Positions 12,545 through 24,400 of a stretch of DNA of 64,000 nucleotides are shown piece by piece (position 1 is the first letter of the stretch; each line of letters starts with the position of its first letter). Location of the stretch: assembly GCF_905163445.1 (NCBI RefSeq), contig NC_053189.1:17998001-18062000 (forward strand), in the 5' to 3' direction. The DNA is from Pararge aegeria. Its lineage: Eukaryota; Arthropoda; Insecta; Lepidoptera; Nymphalidae. The position numbers and the translations under genes are program-made. The notes beneath the pieces are model-generated. The model was not told where the DNA came from. It did no database searches and was given only the letters and a program-made list of their open reading frames with translations.

Positions 12545-15500
12545 GCTTGTCGCACAAAAATACGTGCCTAATTTTTATAATTAGAACATTTTATGCTACC
12601 ACAGACAGTAGAAGTGTTAAAAGTCCTTACCGCCATTTGGAAAATTAAAAGTAATTCAAAACTTGTGGAATTTCATGACGTAGCGTTTATATGAGAACGA
12701 CTTTAAATCCAACTACGAAATAATTATTATATATATGAAACTTAAAAAAATCTATTGTAATGGGAATAATTTAAATTGAATATTTATCATATGAATGTTC
12801 TAAAAAATATCTCAACTTGATATATTGCATGAAATTTTGTACTATCAGGGCAAAATGGACCGAATGCTGCTCGTTTAGAATCGCTAATTTTGTGATTTGG
12901 TTTTTTATTTGCCCAACAGAACTTACTGAAGGAGTGTATAAGGTATATATACTGTTACAGACATTGATTGATTCTTTGGCACGGTTTTTAAATACGTCCA
13001 AGAGAAAGAGACAGTTTATAATATTTATGCATACGAATGTAATTTTAGCAATGTCGATCAAAGCTATAGCGGCTTATAAGTCTCCCACATAAAACTATCG
13101 ATTGATCAATTCGATTAAAGGGTATGGTTGGAAACATACTTTTATAGTGCTTTTTTCAACGATACCAAAAACAAAAAAATAACATAAATATATAACAACG
13201 TTATGAACAAAATAATGAAAAATAATTAAAATAAAAGAAAACATCAATAAAACTGAATTGGCGCCATAACGTTTTGTGTATAATAGTTTAAATTGCAAAG
13301 TAGAAACGTTTAACATGATTTAAATTCTTGGTTAAAAAAACTAAAAAGCGGCAAGGACTTTTCAAAAATGCCTATTTACGAGTAGATACATCGCCAAAAT
13401 TATTGACACATCAATAGAAAATAAATAAATGTTATTATGACCTATTATGCAACATTTTTAGAAGCGCTAAAAGAATATTTATTTAAACGATATCTTGCTT
13501 ACTACATGACACATGTAAGACCGGGTTTAAATTCTAGGTAGGCAATAGTAGCCTTTTTTTTATTTTTTTTACTTTACGACAATAATTTGTTCATAATATA
13601 AACCCGGCCTGATTTCTTATATTTTAAGACAGATTTAGATGGAAACTATTTTGTACACATATCGGGTATTGAGGTAGTATTGTTAAACCATCTTATCGGT
13701 TGCTGTTGTCGCTTACTTATCGAGATATTATATAACACTTCCGTAAAATAGAACCACAATACCCTGTGCTCCACTCTAACCTAAACACCGTTTATCTCAT
13801 TATATAAACTAGATTCACAAACTATCATGCCGAATCCTTGATCTTTACCGCTAAATTCGGTCGCTTTTTTCCTATAACTTAGACCAGATGGAGGTTTTTT
13901 TTCAAGTAGCTAATAATAACGTTTCTGTAGCAATTTTTCTTTATTCTACTACTCTTTTATTATATTCGGTTATTTTGAAGTTTTGAAAACCTCATGGAAA
14001 GTGTAAATGCAGTCAAAGGCGGTAACTGCTCAACTGATAAAAACTCCAACTGGGTATGGAAGTTCAGCACAAGACACCAAACCCATGCTTTTAATCGAAT
14101 TCATGAATCGTCTAAAGTTTTGTATACGATGAAAACAGGGCAGTTTTATTATTTCTCACTCAGATGAGCACTTGGCAAGTAGTATGTCAATCTAGTTTAT
14201 ATTTTTCATGCGAGACCAACACTAATACCTAAAGCTAGGGACAATAAGATCGCAAAGGTTACAATTACGAAATTTCCTTCATATCAAAAATAAAATAGAG
14301 CACAATTTTACTTTTTGTATAATAAAAATAGTAAATAGATTTAATTAACAGTAAAACCTTTTGGAAATGCGATCAACGCACAATAAAAATACATTAAATG
14401 CACATTAAATTCTTATGATATACAAAAGCATCAAGGGAAATTTTATATGTAGGTACTTTGAGTTAAGTTGTACAATGTACTAGAGAAGTACTTTTTTGTT
14501 TTCCACTGCATGTCAGGCTATCAATCAGTGAATTGAAGTTTGCTTAAAAAAGACATCACTAAAATGAAAACCTTCTTGTGCACTCAAACACAATACAACG
14601 TAAGACGGGAGAAAATCTTATAAACGCGAAAATATGACATTATTTTCATCAGCGTGATTTATTTTGTTAGAGATACCCAATCTAGTACGCACTACATTAT
14701 CACTCAATTCTTAAGTGTTTGCGATTTATAGTTAATTTTAGTTTTTTGATCATTAGATCCACGGAATTCTGACAGATGCCATTTTATGACATTTTGAGCA
14801 TTTCATCTGATTTCAATCGTGCAAGGCGTTTGGTCTTTTTCTTTTTACTCAAAAGGCAATTGAAAAACAAAAAATATTCCTAAACCAATTCCTTAAAAAA
14901 AAAAATCAGAGAATTGAATAAATTAAAAATCATAAAACATTAGAAAATTACTAATCCGTACGATATTAAGAATTTAAACATTTATAGACCAAATAGGTTT
15001 GCCATCAAGAAAACTATAGTTTTCTCTTTGGATAGATACGTTTGCAATGCGATTGTATCGATTCAGATAAAATACCATATTATGCTTGGAATTCCGTGGG
15101 GGAAAAAAATGAGTTCCAGCATTGAACACTAGAACAATAAAAAGGAAGAAGTATGTAAAAATTGCGACATTATTGCTACCTTTGCGACGAAATTTACAAA
15201 TATAGAAACTGTTATTTTATTATGAATATAGAAAGTTTTGAATAAGTACTATTACGTTGAGGTTTATTTAAGACTATGCAACACCACCAAATATTATGCT
15301 ATTCACTGTCGTAACGGAACAAAATGCACTGCGACGACATCTAACTGTATAGTTACAAAGAAAAAGGAATCATTTGAATCATAATTAACGTTGGAAAATG
15401 TCGTGTAACTGCAACTCGCATGTATACGGCAGAAAAACATAGGACCATTTAAATAAACGTGACATAACGTCGGAGCTAAGCAGTGTTTTTCTCACGCTCT

Positions 15501-18097
15501 GACAACAGAAAGGTGTAAGTTGAAGTGTGGTGTGGCAAAATACACTGCATTACTATTACGACGTTATGCTACTTTTATTAATAAAACCCATTATGTGTTT
15601 CTGCTTATACATGTGACAAACTAATAAAATATGGTTCCCAGAATAAACATTTTATATTATATAAGATCCGACTGCGCCAATTACAAAAGATGGCGGAAAG
15701 TTGAGATTATTTCGTTGATCGAATATATTTTATGTTTGAATGTCCAAACATCGTCCACAGAACAATGAGATCATTTTTTTTTTGCAGTTAGTGAATAATC
15801 TTATCGTATTGGGATTTAGAGAAGATATAGTTTAATATATTCCAACGTCAATTAAATTTTGATTTGTATCCTAGAATCAAAGATCAGCGTACGTCTCCAC
15901 TCAATTTCCTGTAGGGATAGTAGCACGTGTGCCACGAGATAATTATCTTTACCCTATACGCGTAATATTTCTAAACAAAACTCGAGATAATGGGTAGATA
16001 TGATTTTCTCGTGGTGCGCATGCTAGCTCTACGAGACGATTACGCTGAATGGAAACGTATCCTTAAACGCACTAGTGCCTGGTTAAGTTTTCAAGTTAAC
16101 AAACGATACTGTTAAACTGTCAATTATGTATAACAAAATATGCCATTTTGACAACCCCTATACATAAATGACAATTTGACCGCTCGTACGTATTAACAGA
16201 TCTATTTAACTCCAATGATACGCTGAAAACTTATACCAGGAGCTCAGTTCGTAGTGGAGGTATTTCTTAATTCACGGATATGATTTGAGAACATGAACGG
16301 AAACACTAAAGTCGCAGTGTATTTTGCAGCAAAGCTAGCGTTGTACTGACAGCTACACTGCGCTGTAGCCAAGAACACCGAACTATGTCAACTAACTCCA
16401 CGACTCGCCACTTCGCAACTTTATTTACAGGAAATACTTATATCACAAAAACATTCACTCTAAACACGGAGAGACAGTATACTAAAGGCCCCGCAGAGTA
16501 CAGACTTTTGATCGGCTAATACAATTCATGCAATTCTTTAGATCTTTTTTTAATTATCTGTAACTTCTCTTCTCTGTTTCCTTCTGACCTTTGGATTTAA
16601 GAGAAACTTATAAAGAGTATAGAATTAAAAAATAAATGGAAAGTTCTTTGTTAAAAGTATTAAAGCAATATTTTCGCTTTTGCATCTATATTCAGTCATT
16701 TTTAACAACTGTACGGCTGTCGGTTAAAAATACCTGAGCTTAGTGACCTTTGTTATCAGTTTACTTAATCGTTACGTGATTTTTAACTCGCAAAGTTGCG
16801 TCCAAACTAAGACGAACTAGAGCATTAATAAAAAGACAATAAGGTTCATTACATAGTAACGTTACTCGATATTTTTCGAAGTACCGATCGAGAAAATACT
16901 ATTGCACTTTTCGACAGCAAAGATTTGTCAGCGCATTTTGAGCGAACTAATCAAACCGACCAAAAGTCCGATGGTCTGTTGAGGGCTTTAAAACTTAATG
17001 AGTGACTACAGCGCAGATACACCAAGAGTGAATTAATCGAAAGGGGAGGACCGTCTCAGAGTTCATTTTTTTTATCCAAATTTTTTTAATTATTTTTTTT
17101 TGAACTCTGATTTCTACAATGCTTTTACACATACGTAACATGTCTCCCCCTATTACTATATAATTTTGTATTATTCCAATGCATGTCGTCAGTCGACTTT
17201 ATCATGCTATTTTTCCCTCAGACCAAGGAATATAAGGTAGACAGAGCTTTAATTATGATTCGCATAATAATAACAGCCAAAATAATTTACAAACAGTTAA
17301 CAGTATCTGTTATGTGTTTATTTTAAATATTTAAATATTTAAGCACACATTAGACTACCCGACTGAACGAGGTCAACGTAGTTGCCTTGCGACTCGTATT
17401 TCGATGTACTTTTTCCCACATTGCTGAAAACATTTTCCTTACCTGAAGCTCTGTATACTTATAACCGTTGGTCGGAGATAGTTCCTCTGTACCCGGTACC
17501 GAAACCTGATTGTCTGTCTGAACCTCAGCCGGTCTGCAATAACCGACGGCGGCGTTCTCTTGTCTATTTGAGTCGAAGCCAAAACTTTAATCGAAAGCTA
17601 ATCCGCTATTTCAAATTTTTCTTAGATCATATCTGACTTTTTCCCCGGATTCACCTCCATTACTTTATTAAGTTCATTGAACTTATAAATACGTTACAGT
17701 CTTTGGATACGTTCTATCACTAAGACCCCTTCGCCGCGAATTTTGTAAATATTTTTACTCTCTCGAAAATATATTTCGGAGTTTATTTTTTATGAATATT
17801 TTTTTCTTTCTTTTTTAAATCTACCATTTTTTTTTTCGTTTTGTCATTCAGTACACCTGCTTTCAGATGTTCTGTCGTTTTTTTACGTGAAAACTTGCAC
17901 GATTCTTTTAGACCGCATATGGACTTTGAAAGATTATTTGATCCTTTAATAAATCTCTGATAATAACGACAATTATTTGTTTGCCAAGCTAAGCCAACGA
18001 GACGAAACATGTTTTCTTTTTAATTTTATCTTACGTTGGCCTCACTTCAGATATGTGAAAACCATTATTTTCGAGCAAACTCACATCAACAAAAAAC

Positions 18098-18215
18098 CTT
18101 GGGACAGTTAGGTCCATTAAAATCAACCAAGACCGTTGCGCCTTGATGGAATGCCACAACTGTCACCAATATGGACATATATTATGCAAATGTTTGCCGT
18201 CATCCATATGCGTTT
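18098..18215 (+). pseudogene. Gag-like CCHC zinc-knuckle relic (non-LTR ORF1)
   Basis: One frame reads RSIKINQDRCALMECHNCHQ, continuing YGHILCKC: a C-x2-C-x4-H-x4-C knuckle preceded by a linker like that in Jockey-type ORF1 proteins. Stops follow closely after LPSSICV. No adjoining RT was seen, so it is an isolated fragment. Confidence 0.5.
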
Positions 18216-20104
18216 AGGTTATGTAGCGGTGTCCTTATTCTGTTTGACATCTTTCTAACAATATGGCAACAATGGTGCTCCTAGCGGCACTCCACTAAAC
18301 ACGCCTTTTACAGAACTACCCACATTGTCCGTGGAACACCATTCTTGAAGATATTTATACATAGCGACTTTTTTACCGCCATACATCAACAGACTCTATG
18401 CGATCTACATTATCTCTGTACATTATCATCAAAGTGTTCATAAAACCAAATTTAATAGAGACATTAAGAGATTTAGATGTCGATCACATGATTTCAATAG
18501 CAGGCTTCGAAAGTGTAATAGCCTTTGTGCAAAATGTTGATTTAACACAGACTAAGCTGAAATTAAAGCATTGAAATTTTCACTTTGTGTTGTGTGATAT
18601 AAAATTAAGCAACCGTTTACATTTTTTTGTGTCAGTAATTCGAAGAGTGGACGACAAGACCACGTATTTGTCCACGCTAGAATCTGCCAATACTTGACAA
18701 TAATGCTTTAATTTTAGTGAAGTTGGTGTAGAGTTGGTGCGTGAATCTTTGTTGGTAGACGGAATAACAAGTTATCATGTATTGTCAGAATAAGGACACC
18801 TACTGTTTTTTACCGTAAATAATGTATTTTGTACTCGCTCTTCACACTCCCTACCTACACTTACAATCTAAATATACATAAAAATATCACAGCACTATCG
18901 ATTCACTTACACTAAAATCGCGTCGCTTTGCGTCACAATTTTTATTAAAAAAAAAAAAAAAGAAAAAAAAAGGAATCGAAATTGAAATGCATATACGCCA
19001 CCGCTGGGACACAAAAAAACTGTGGAAATAAATCCAATCCAACTTTTACGCACTCAACGCTATTTTTCGAAAAATTATTAAAACGTCAACACAAACATTT
19101 CGTAATCGAAAAAATATTCAAAGGTGACATTTTTTGAGCGGTTTCCAAACAAATCAAGCATAATAAAATGCAAATTACAAAAGTGCCGCAAAACGTATCA
19201 AACTATTTACAAACATCTATAGTTTTAGTGTTGTGTATTATACTTAAAACATTCTCAACACAGTTCAAAAACTTTGGAAATTTATCTCTTTTTTTGTTTT
19301 GATTACCGGAACACATTATATGATAAATATCGCCAACCGATTTAATGAGGAAAAGACAGATTTCAAACTGTATAGTGAAATTAAACAACTTAATCATGAC
19401 ATCAAAAATCAACTGAAAGCGGAAACAAGCGGCTATGTGAAATACTTGAGAAATATTGAATTATTTTTTATTAAAATCTACAAACATGGTACATCAATAA
19501 TACGAAGAATGGGCAATCTCTTTATGCACTTCTTACGGGGAATATTGGCGATATTCATCTACACAAAAACCAAAAATATGAATCATTAGTTATTTTACAG
19601 GTCACTATGAATGTGTCAGAATTATTAGGTAGATGCCAAATTACTCCCATTTGGCATTTACCGATCCAATGCCAATTGATCTCACTCAATTTAACGTCCA
19701 CACATTCCACTGAAGGCTGACAAACCATCAAATGATTCAAATCTTTGGCGAAGATTTCCAATTCCGGATATCAACATTTTTTTTTTTATAATATAGTGCA
19801 ATTTTGACTCGCGGGTTTAAAACGCAATCTGCATTCAAAATAACTTCCGATCCTAGACAAAGAGCAAGCGACCGTTCTCACTCTACGCGAGTCCCGAGCA
19901 CATACAAACAGGGAAACTGCACGCAACACGCACACACGCTCCGAACTCGACATCAATTACAAGCGAAATTAGCCTCGTACGGCCTCTCGTACAACGCAAT
20001 GTGATATATACAATACGAAACAATACAGAATACAATCTCGACCCTGGCAATTTCAACCAAAATTTCAATGCATATTATATTATAAAAAGAGGTCATAGTG
20101 ATTA

Positions 20105-20147
20105 TAACTTCGAGTGCACTTTCGAGGGAAAGCACTTTTCGAAGTTA
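20105..20147. repeat. Short hairpin (inverted repeat)
   Basis: TAACTTCGA at 20105-20113 and TCGAAGTTA at 20139-20147 are perfect complements; GTGC/GCAC and TTTC/GAAA extend the stem inside after a bulge. About 17 pairs in total. Confidence 0.6.
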
Positions 20148-21405
20148 CCTTTGCCTTTAGCATAAAAAGCACTGCCTCATTATATTCGTATCTAGTATAT
20201 CCAAAAAATATCTTATTTTTGCAGAAATTCAATGCTTTGTTTTTATAAACTGCAAATTATATTTTAAAAGTCCTTATACCACAGCTCAAGATTATTGATA
20301 TTGGTATTGATAACAAAATCCTTAGCAACTGATAGTTTTGAAATCACAAAATACTTGATATACGCAAAGATTTCCGAAGTTCAAGTGGTACAAAATCAAG
20401 TTTATATAGACGTGACGTCATAACTTTGAATTCGGTTTTTAACCTGTCATGACGGATCGATAGATTCTGCAGTTTTATTCAATCTCACGTCGAAGTGAAC
20501 ATCGAATGATACGGTATTTTATATGCTTTTTAGATTACGATCAGTGTTGAAAGTAACATTACTTAAAATATGTTCAGGTCGAGAAAGTATAACAATGTAC
20601 AGTACTATCACTGTTATTACAACGAAAATGTTCTAGCCAATCATAACGCACCAAATTCACGGCTGCCAGCTAGCTATTGGTCGTTGCGCATAGCCCGACT
20701 TATTTCGAATGGAAGCAAAACAACCAGACCGGAATTTCAATGGTGTTGATAATTATTCTAGTTGGCTTTCCATTACGTCAATATAACTATTTTGGTAGTA
20801 TCGTACTAACCAATGTACATTGGGCCAAAACGGACATTATTTTGGGCTGGGCCTTACGAGGCTAAATAGAGAAACTTAACTAAATGAGGTAGCATCACTA
20901 TGAATTATGATAACATTAACCGTCTAATGTTTGGTGGGATATATGTTAAAAATGTATACTCTATCAACATTAAAATAGATACTATTGTATAACTGAGGTA
21001 CATCATTGTTTCCGTTCGAGGTAGCTGGTGGGGGGGGCGGAACAGCCTCGCGACACTAATACATTGCGACCAAAAAGTCGCACTACATCGCCTTAACGTG
21101 AGTCTACACTACACAATTAATGTTACTACGATTAAAAGAATTCATGAATCAGTTTTGGCTATAACAATGTTACTTTACACATTTATAACATAAATAAATA
21201 TGTTATTGAATTTATGAATCAATTTTGGCTGTATCTATACATGATCTGAAGATTGAAGTGAATATAAAATGTATTCTTTAAACAACTAAAGTTATGATAT
21301 AATATAACATGCACAGTACGGACTCACGTAAACACAGAAGCTGTTCCGGCCTTAACGCGTAGATACAAAAATACGATTATCAACTAGATGTAAAGAAAAA
21401 ATTCT

Positions 21406-24400
21406 TCAAAATATATCAGTGTTCATCATCGAGAGCCGATTCGCATCGACCATGTCCCCATAATAGGGGTATTCGGGGAATACCTTCGTGAAAACGGGGG
21501 GCTCCCATTTAGGGGTCACTTGGTATTTTTGGTACGTGGCAGGGTCCAAATAGGGGGGTAAGAGCGTGTTCTTGTGGGTCATATTAAATTCCTCGGTCTT
21601 AATTGTGAGAAGCGGATCAATGTGGGGCAGCATATGATCATCCAAGTCAAGGATGCCACAGCTGTCTCCGATGGTGAACTCCGGCCCATATTCCGGAGGG
21701 TAGTTTGACGCTTCAGAAGATGGACCTGCATTAGCAGGAATCGCAGTGCTCACTGAAATAGAAACATCCAACCTTTTTAAATGTTTCTTTAAGCTGAAAT
21801 TTTCGCAGGGAATGATACGTTATTTTAATTTACAATATTGTTCATCACACAAACATTTTCCAGTTGTGGAAATCGAACCCACAGCCTTTGACTCAGAAAG
21901 CAGGGTCGCTGCCAACTGCGCCAATCGGTCATCAAATTTGCTTATTTCGCACTTCTAATATTAAGTATGGATTTCGATAAATTGAATTAAATAAATATAC
22001 TACGACAATACACACATCGCAATATTATTATGAATAATAGACATAAATACTTAGAATATTCATATAAACACCCAGACACTGAAAAACATTCATGCTCATT
22101 ACACAAACATTTTCCAGTAGTAGGAATCGAACCCACGGCCTCGGGCTCAGAAAGCAGGGTCGCTGCAAACTGCGCCAATCGGCCGTCAAATGAATTGTAT
22201 TATTAATAAGAATAATGGAAAAAGGTGCACAGCACCTAAAGTGTTCACTCGTCCACAAGCCCACACTACTAACACAAAAATATTGGAAATTTGCTTTATG
22301 GCACATAACGCAAATTTTGCCTACCTAATACAACCTATTTGTGAAGATATTTTCCAGATCTTCGTAAAATTTTCATGAGACCATTATGGTAAAAATTTTC
22401 AAATGAAAAACATGCATGTTAATTAAAATTAAAAAAAAAACACATTCAGACTGAATAGTATTTAACTTATAAATAAGGTGGAAAATTGCACTCACCGTTA
22501 TCAAAAATAGCGTTATTAGTCTCCAGCACGTCAACTAACTCAAAGTTACCATCATGTGGCTTCTCCGGAATATTCTGCATTATCTGTAACTCTTTCTCAA
22601 TATCAATGCAATGTATAGTCTCTGGTTCCAAAGTACTATTTTGGACTTGGAATTGGTATTTAAGTTTCATATCCGTCACATTTATTTGAGGATTAATTTC
22701 TATTAAACTTTCATTATTAGTAATTGTATCCAAATTTGAATTATTAATTTTAATTTTGCCATCATTTTTAGTAAATATAGCTTCGTCACTAGTTTTCGAA
22801 TCAATTTTAATTTCATTAATTTCTTCAGCTTCATCATCAGAAGTGGGATCGTATTTTTTATAAATTTTACCTTCGAGATTATGCATTCGGCGCTTATGTT
22901 TAGCCCAGTTGGGATAGCTGGCGAACGTTCTAGAACAAATCGTACATTTGTATGGCTTCGACCCCGTGTGGACGTTCAAATGTTGCCGCAGTAGATCCAG
23001 CTTACTGAAACCCTTATTGCAGTAAGTGCAAGTATGAGTTCGCTTCTCGTTGTGAGTTTTTACATGCTCCAAGAAGCGACGTCTATGGTTGTAAACCTTT
23101 CCACATACTTTGCAGATGTGTACAGTGCTTTCAAAGTGTTGTGTTATATGCTTCATCAGGACGTATTTCTCGCGATAGTTTCGGTTGCATATGGGACAGC
23201 CATAGAGCTTCTGTCTGTGCACGTCTATGTGACGTTCGCAGGATGTCAGAGAAGTGAACAGCAAACCACACTGCCTGCACCAATTTTGCTGTGAATTGTG
23301 AACGTATTGGTGGAATATCAGCTCTTTTGGTGACGCACATCTGTAAAAATATTAATTAAATCCTATTATACTTTGATAGCCAAAATATCTATAATGAATT
23401 TGCCTAAGAAATTCCGAATGTCATGTAAATAGAGTAAAGTATGTAGAGAGGACAGACAGATATGTGCATACATAAATATTGGCATCATGAAAAGGCAGAG
23501 GACACACATACTGTCGTATATGTGTCCGATGCGACATAGTAGCAAAAAAACGCACAATACACCTTGGCTCCTCAGTACCACTCCCAGAAGCACCCAGAGA
23601 CCAGCTAAGCTTAGCAGGCTGCCAGGTCCCTGTATGCTGGGCTTACAGACGTGGGTAACTATATAAAACAGACTGTTCCGGTCAACTAACTACAAAGAAG
23701 TCTAGTGTGTTCGTGCGATCTATAAAAAGGGTCCGAGAGAGTCATTGAGATAAATTTAAAGAAGTTAAGATAATGACAGTTTTTAGCCAATACATATTTG
23801 AAAATTTAATGTATGTTCACAAAAATATATCTAAATTTAAGAGAAAATTTGACTGCAATAATTTGATCATTAGAAACAAAAATAAACTTGCAGGGCAATG
23901 TACTAGACTACATAAAATAAGTAGTTCATTTAAAGGAAATTGTATACAATTTTACAATAAAGTACCAGTTGATATCTTGGAGATATCTCTGAAAAAGTTC
24001 AAAGTTTGTATTAAACGTAAACTTATAGAAAAGTCCTTGGACTACGTCAACGATAAAAATGCTTGGGTGTAAATTATTGCTCAAACCAGGTTACTCCTTT
24101 AATAGTTTTAAAAGACAATGTGAGATGGTGATAACAAAAAAAAAATAACATCCGGCTAAGTTTGTTGTGGGCTTCTTCTTAGACCAGGGCGCGTTTGGAA
24201 CCCTCGTAGCGTTAGTATTAAGTTGACGAATTTAGTTATCGCCATCAACTCACTTCTATGCCATATTTTACATGTAATGTACGCATCAAAAGTGCCATCT
24301 ATGTGCCTATTTGAATCAAGAAATATTTGACTTTGACTTTAGTGTCTTACATTTTCTGGCAGTTCTCCACCGGGCAGCGGATGCAGTGGATCCCGTGCTC

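Larger units (their letters stand above)
12545..21405. other. 8.9-kb gene-poor intergenic region
   Basis: Strongly AT-rich with A/T homopolymers (for example 17069-17100 and 18952-18971). The only coding trace found is the zinc-knuckle relic at 18098-18215. A less AT-rich patch at about 19800-20030 stands out but has no recognisable gene. The left-hand part near 21.2-21.4 kb probably includes the 3' UTR of the minus-strand zinc-finger gene. Confidence 0.5.

Noticed and set aside
17382..17636. 84-codon ORF
   Set aside because: No recognisable motif or codon bias; isolated in gene-free DNA.
20105..20147. Hairpin as a pre-miRNA
   Set aside because: Only about 17 pairs with a bulge, too short for a normal precursor; no sign of a 22-nt duplex.
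22107..22196. tRNA-like segments with A/B-box sequence
   Set aside because: They are heads of repeated SINE-B copies, diverged and without a full cloverleaf; the same applies to the other SINE-A and SINE-B heads.
22467..22495. Read-through end of zinc-finger exon 5 (ECNFPPYL) as the true C-terminus
   Set aside because: A good donor (ACG/GTGAGTGC) lies at the border and joins in frame to a 115-codon last exon; kept only as possible intron retention.
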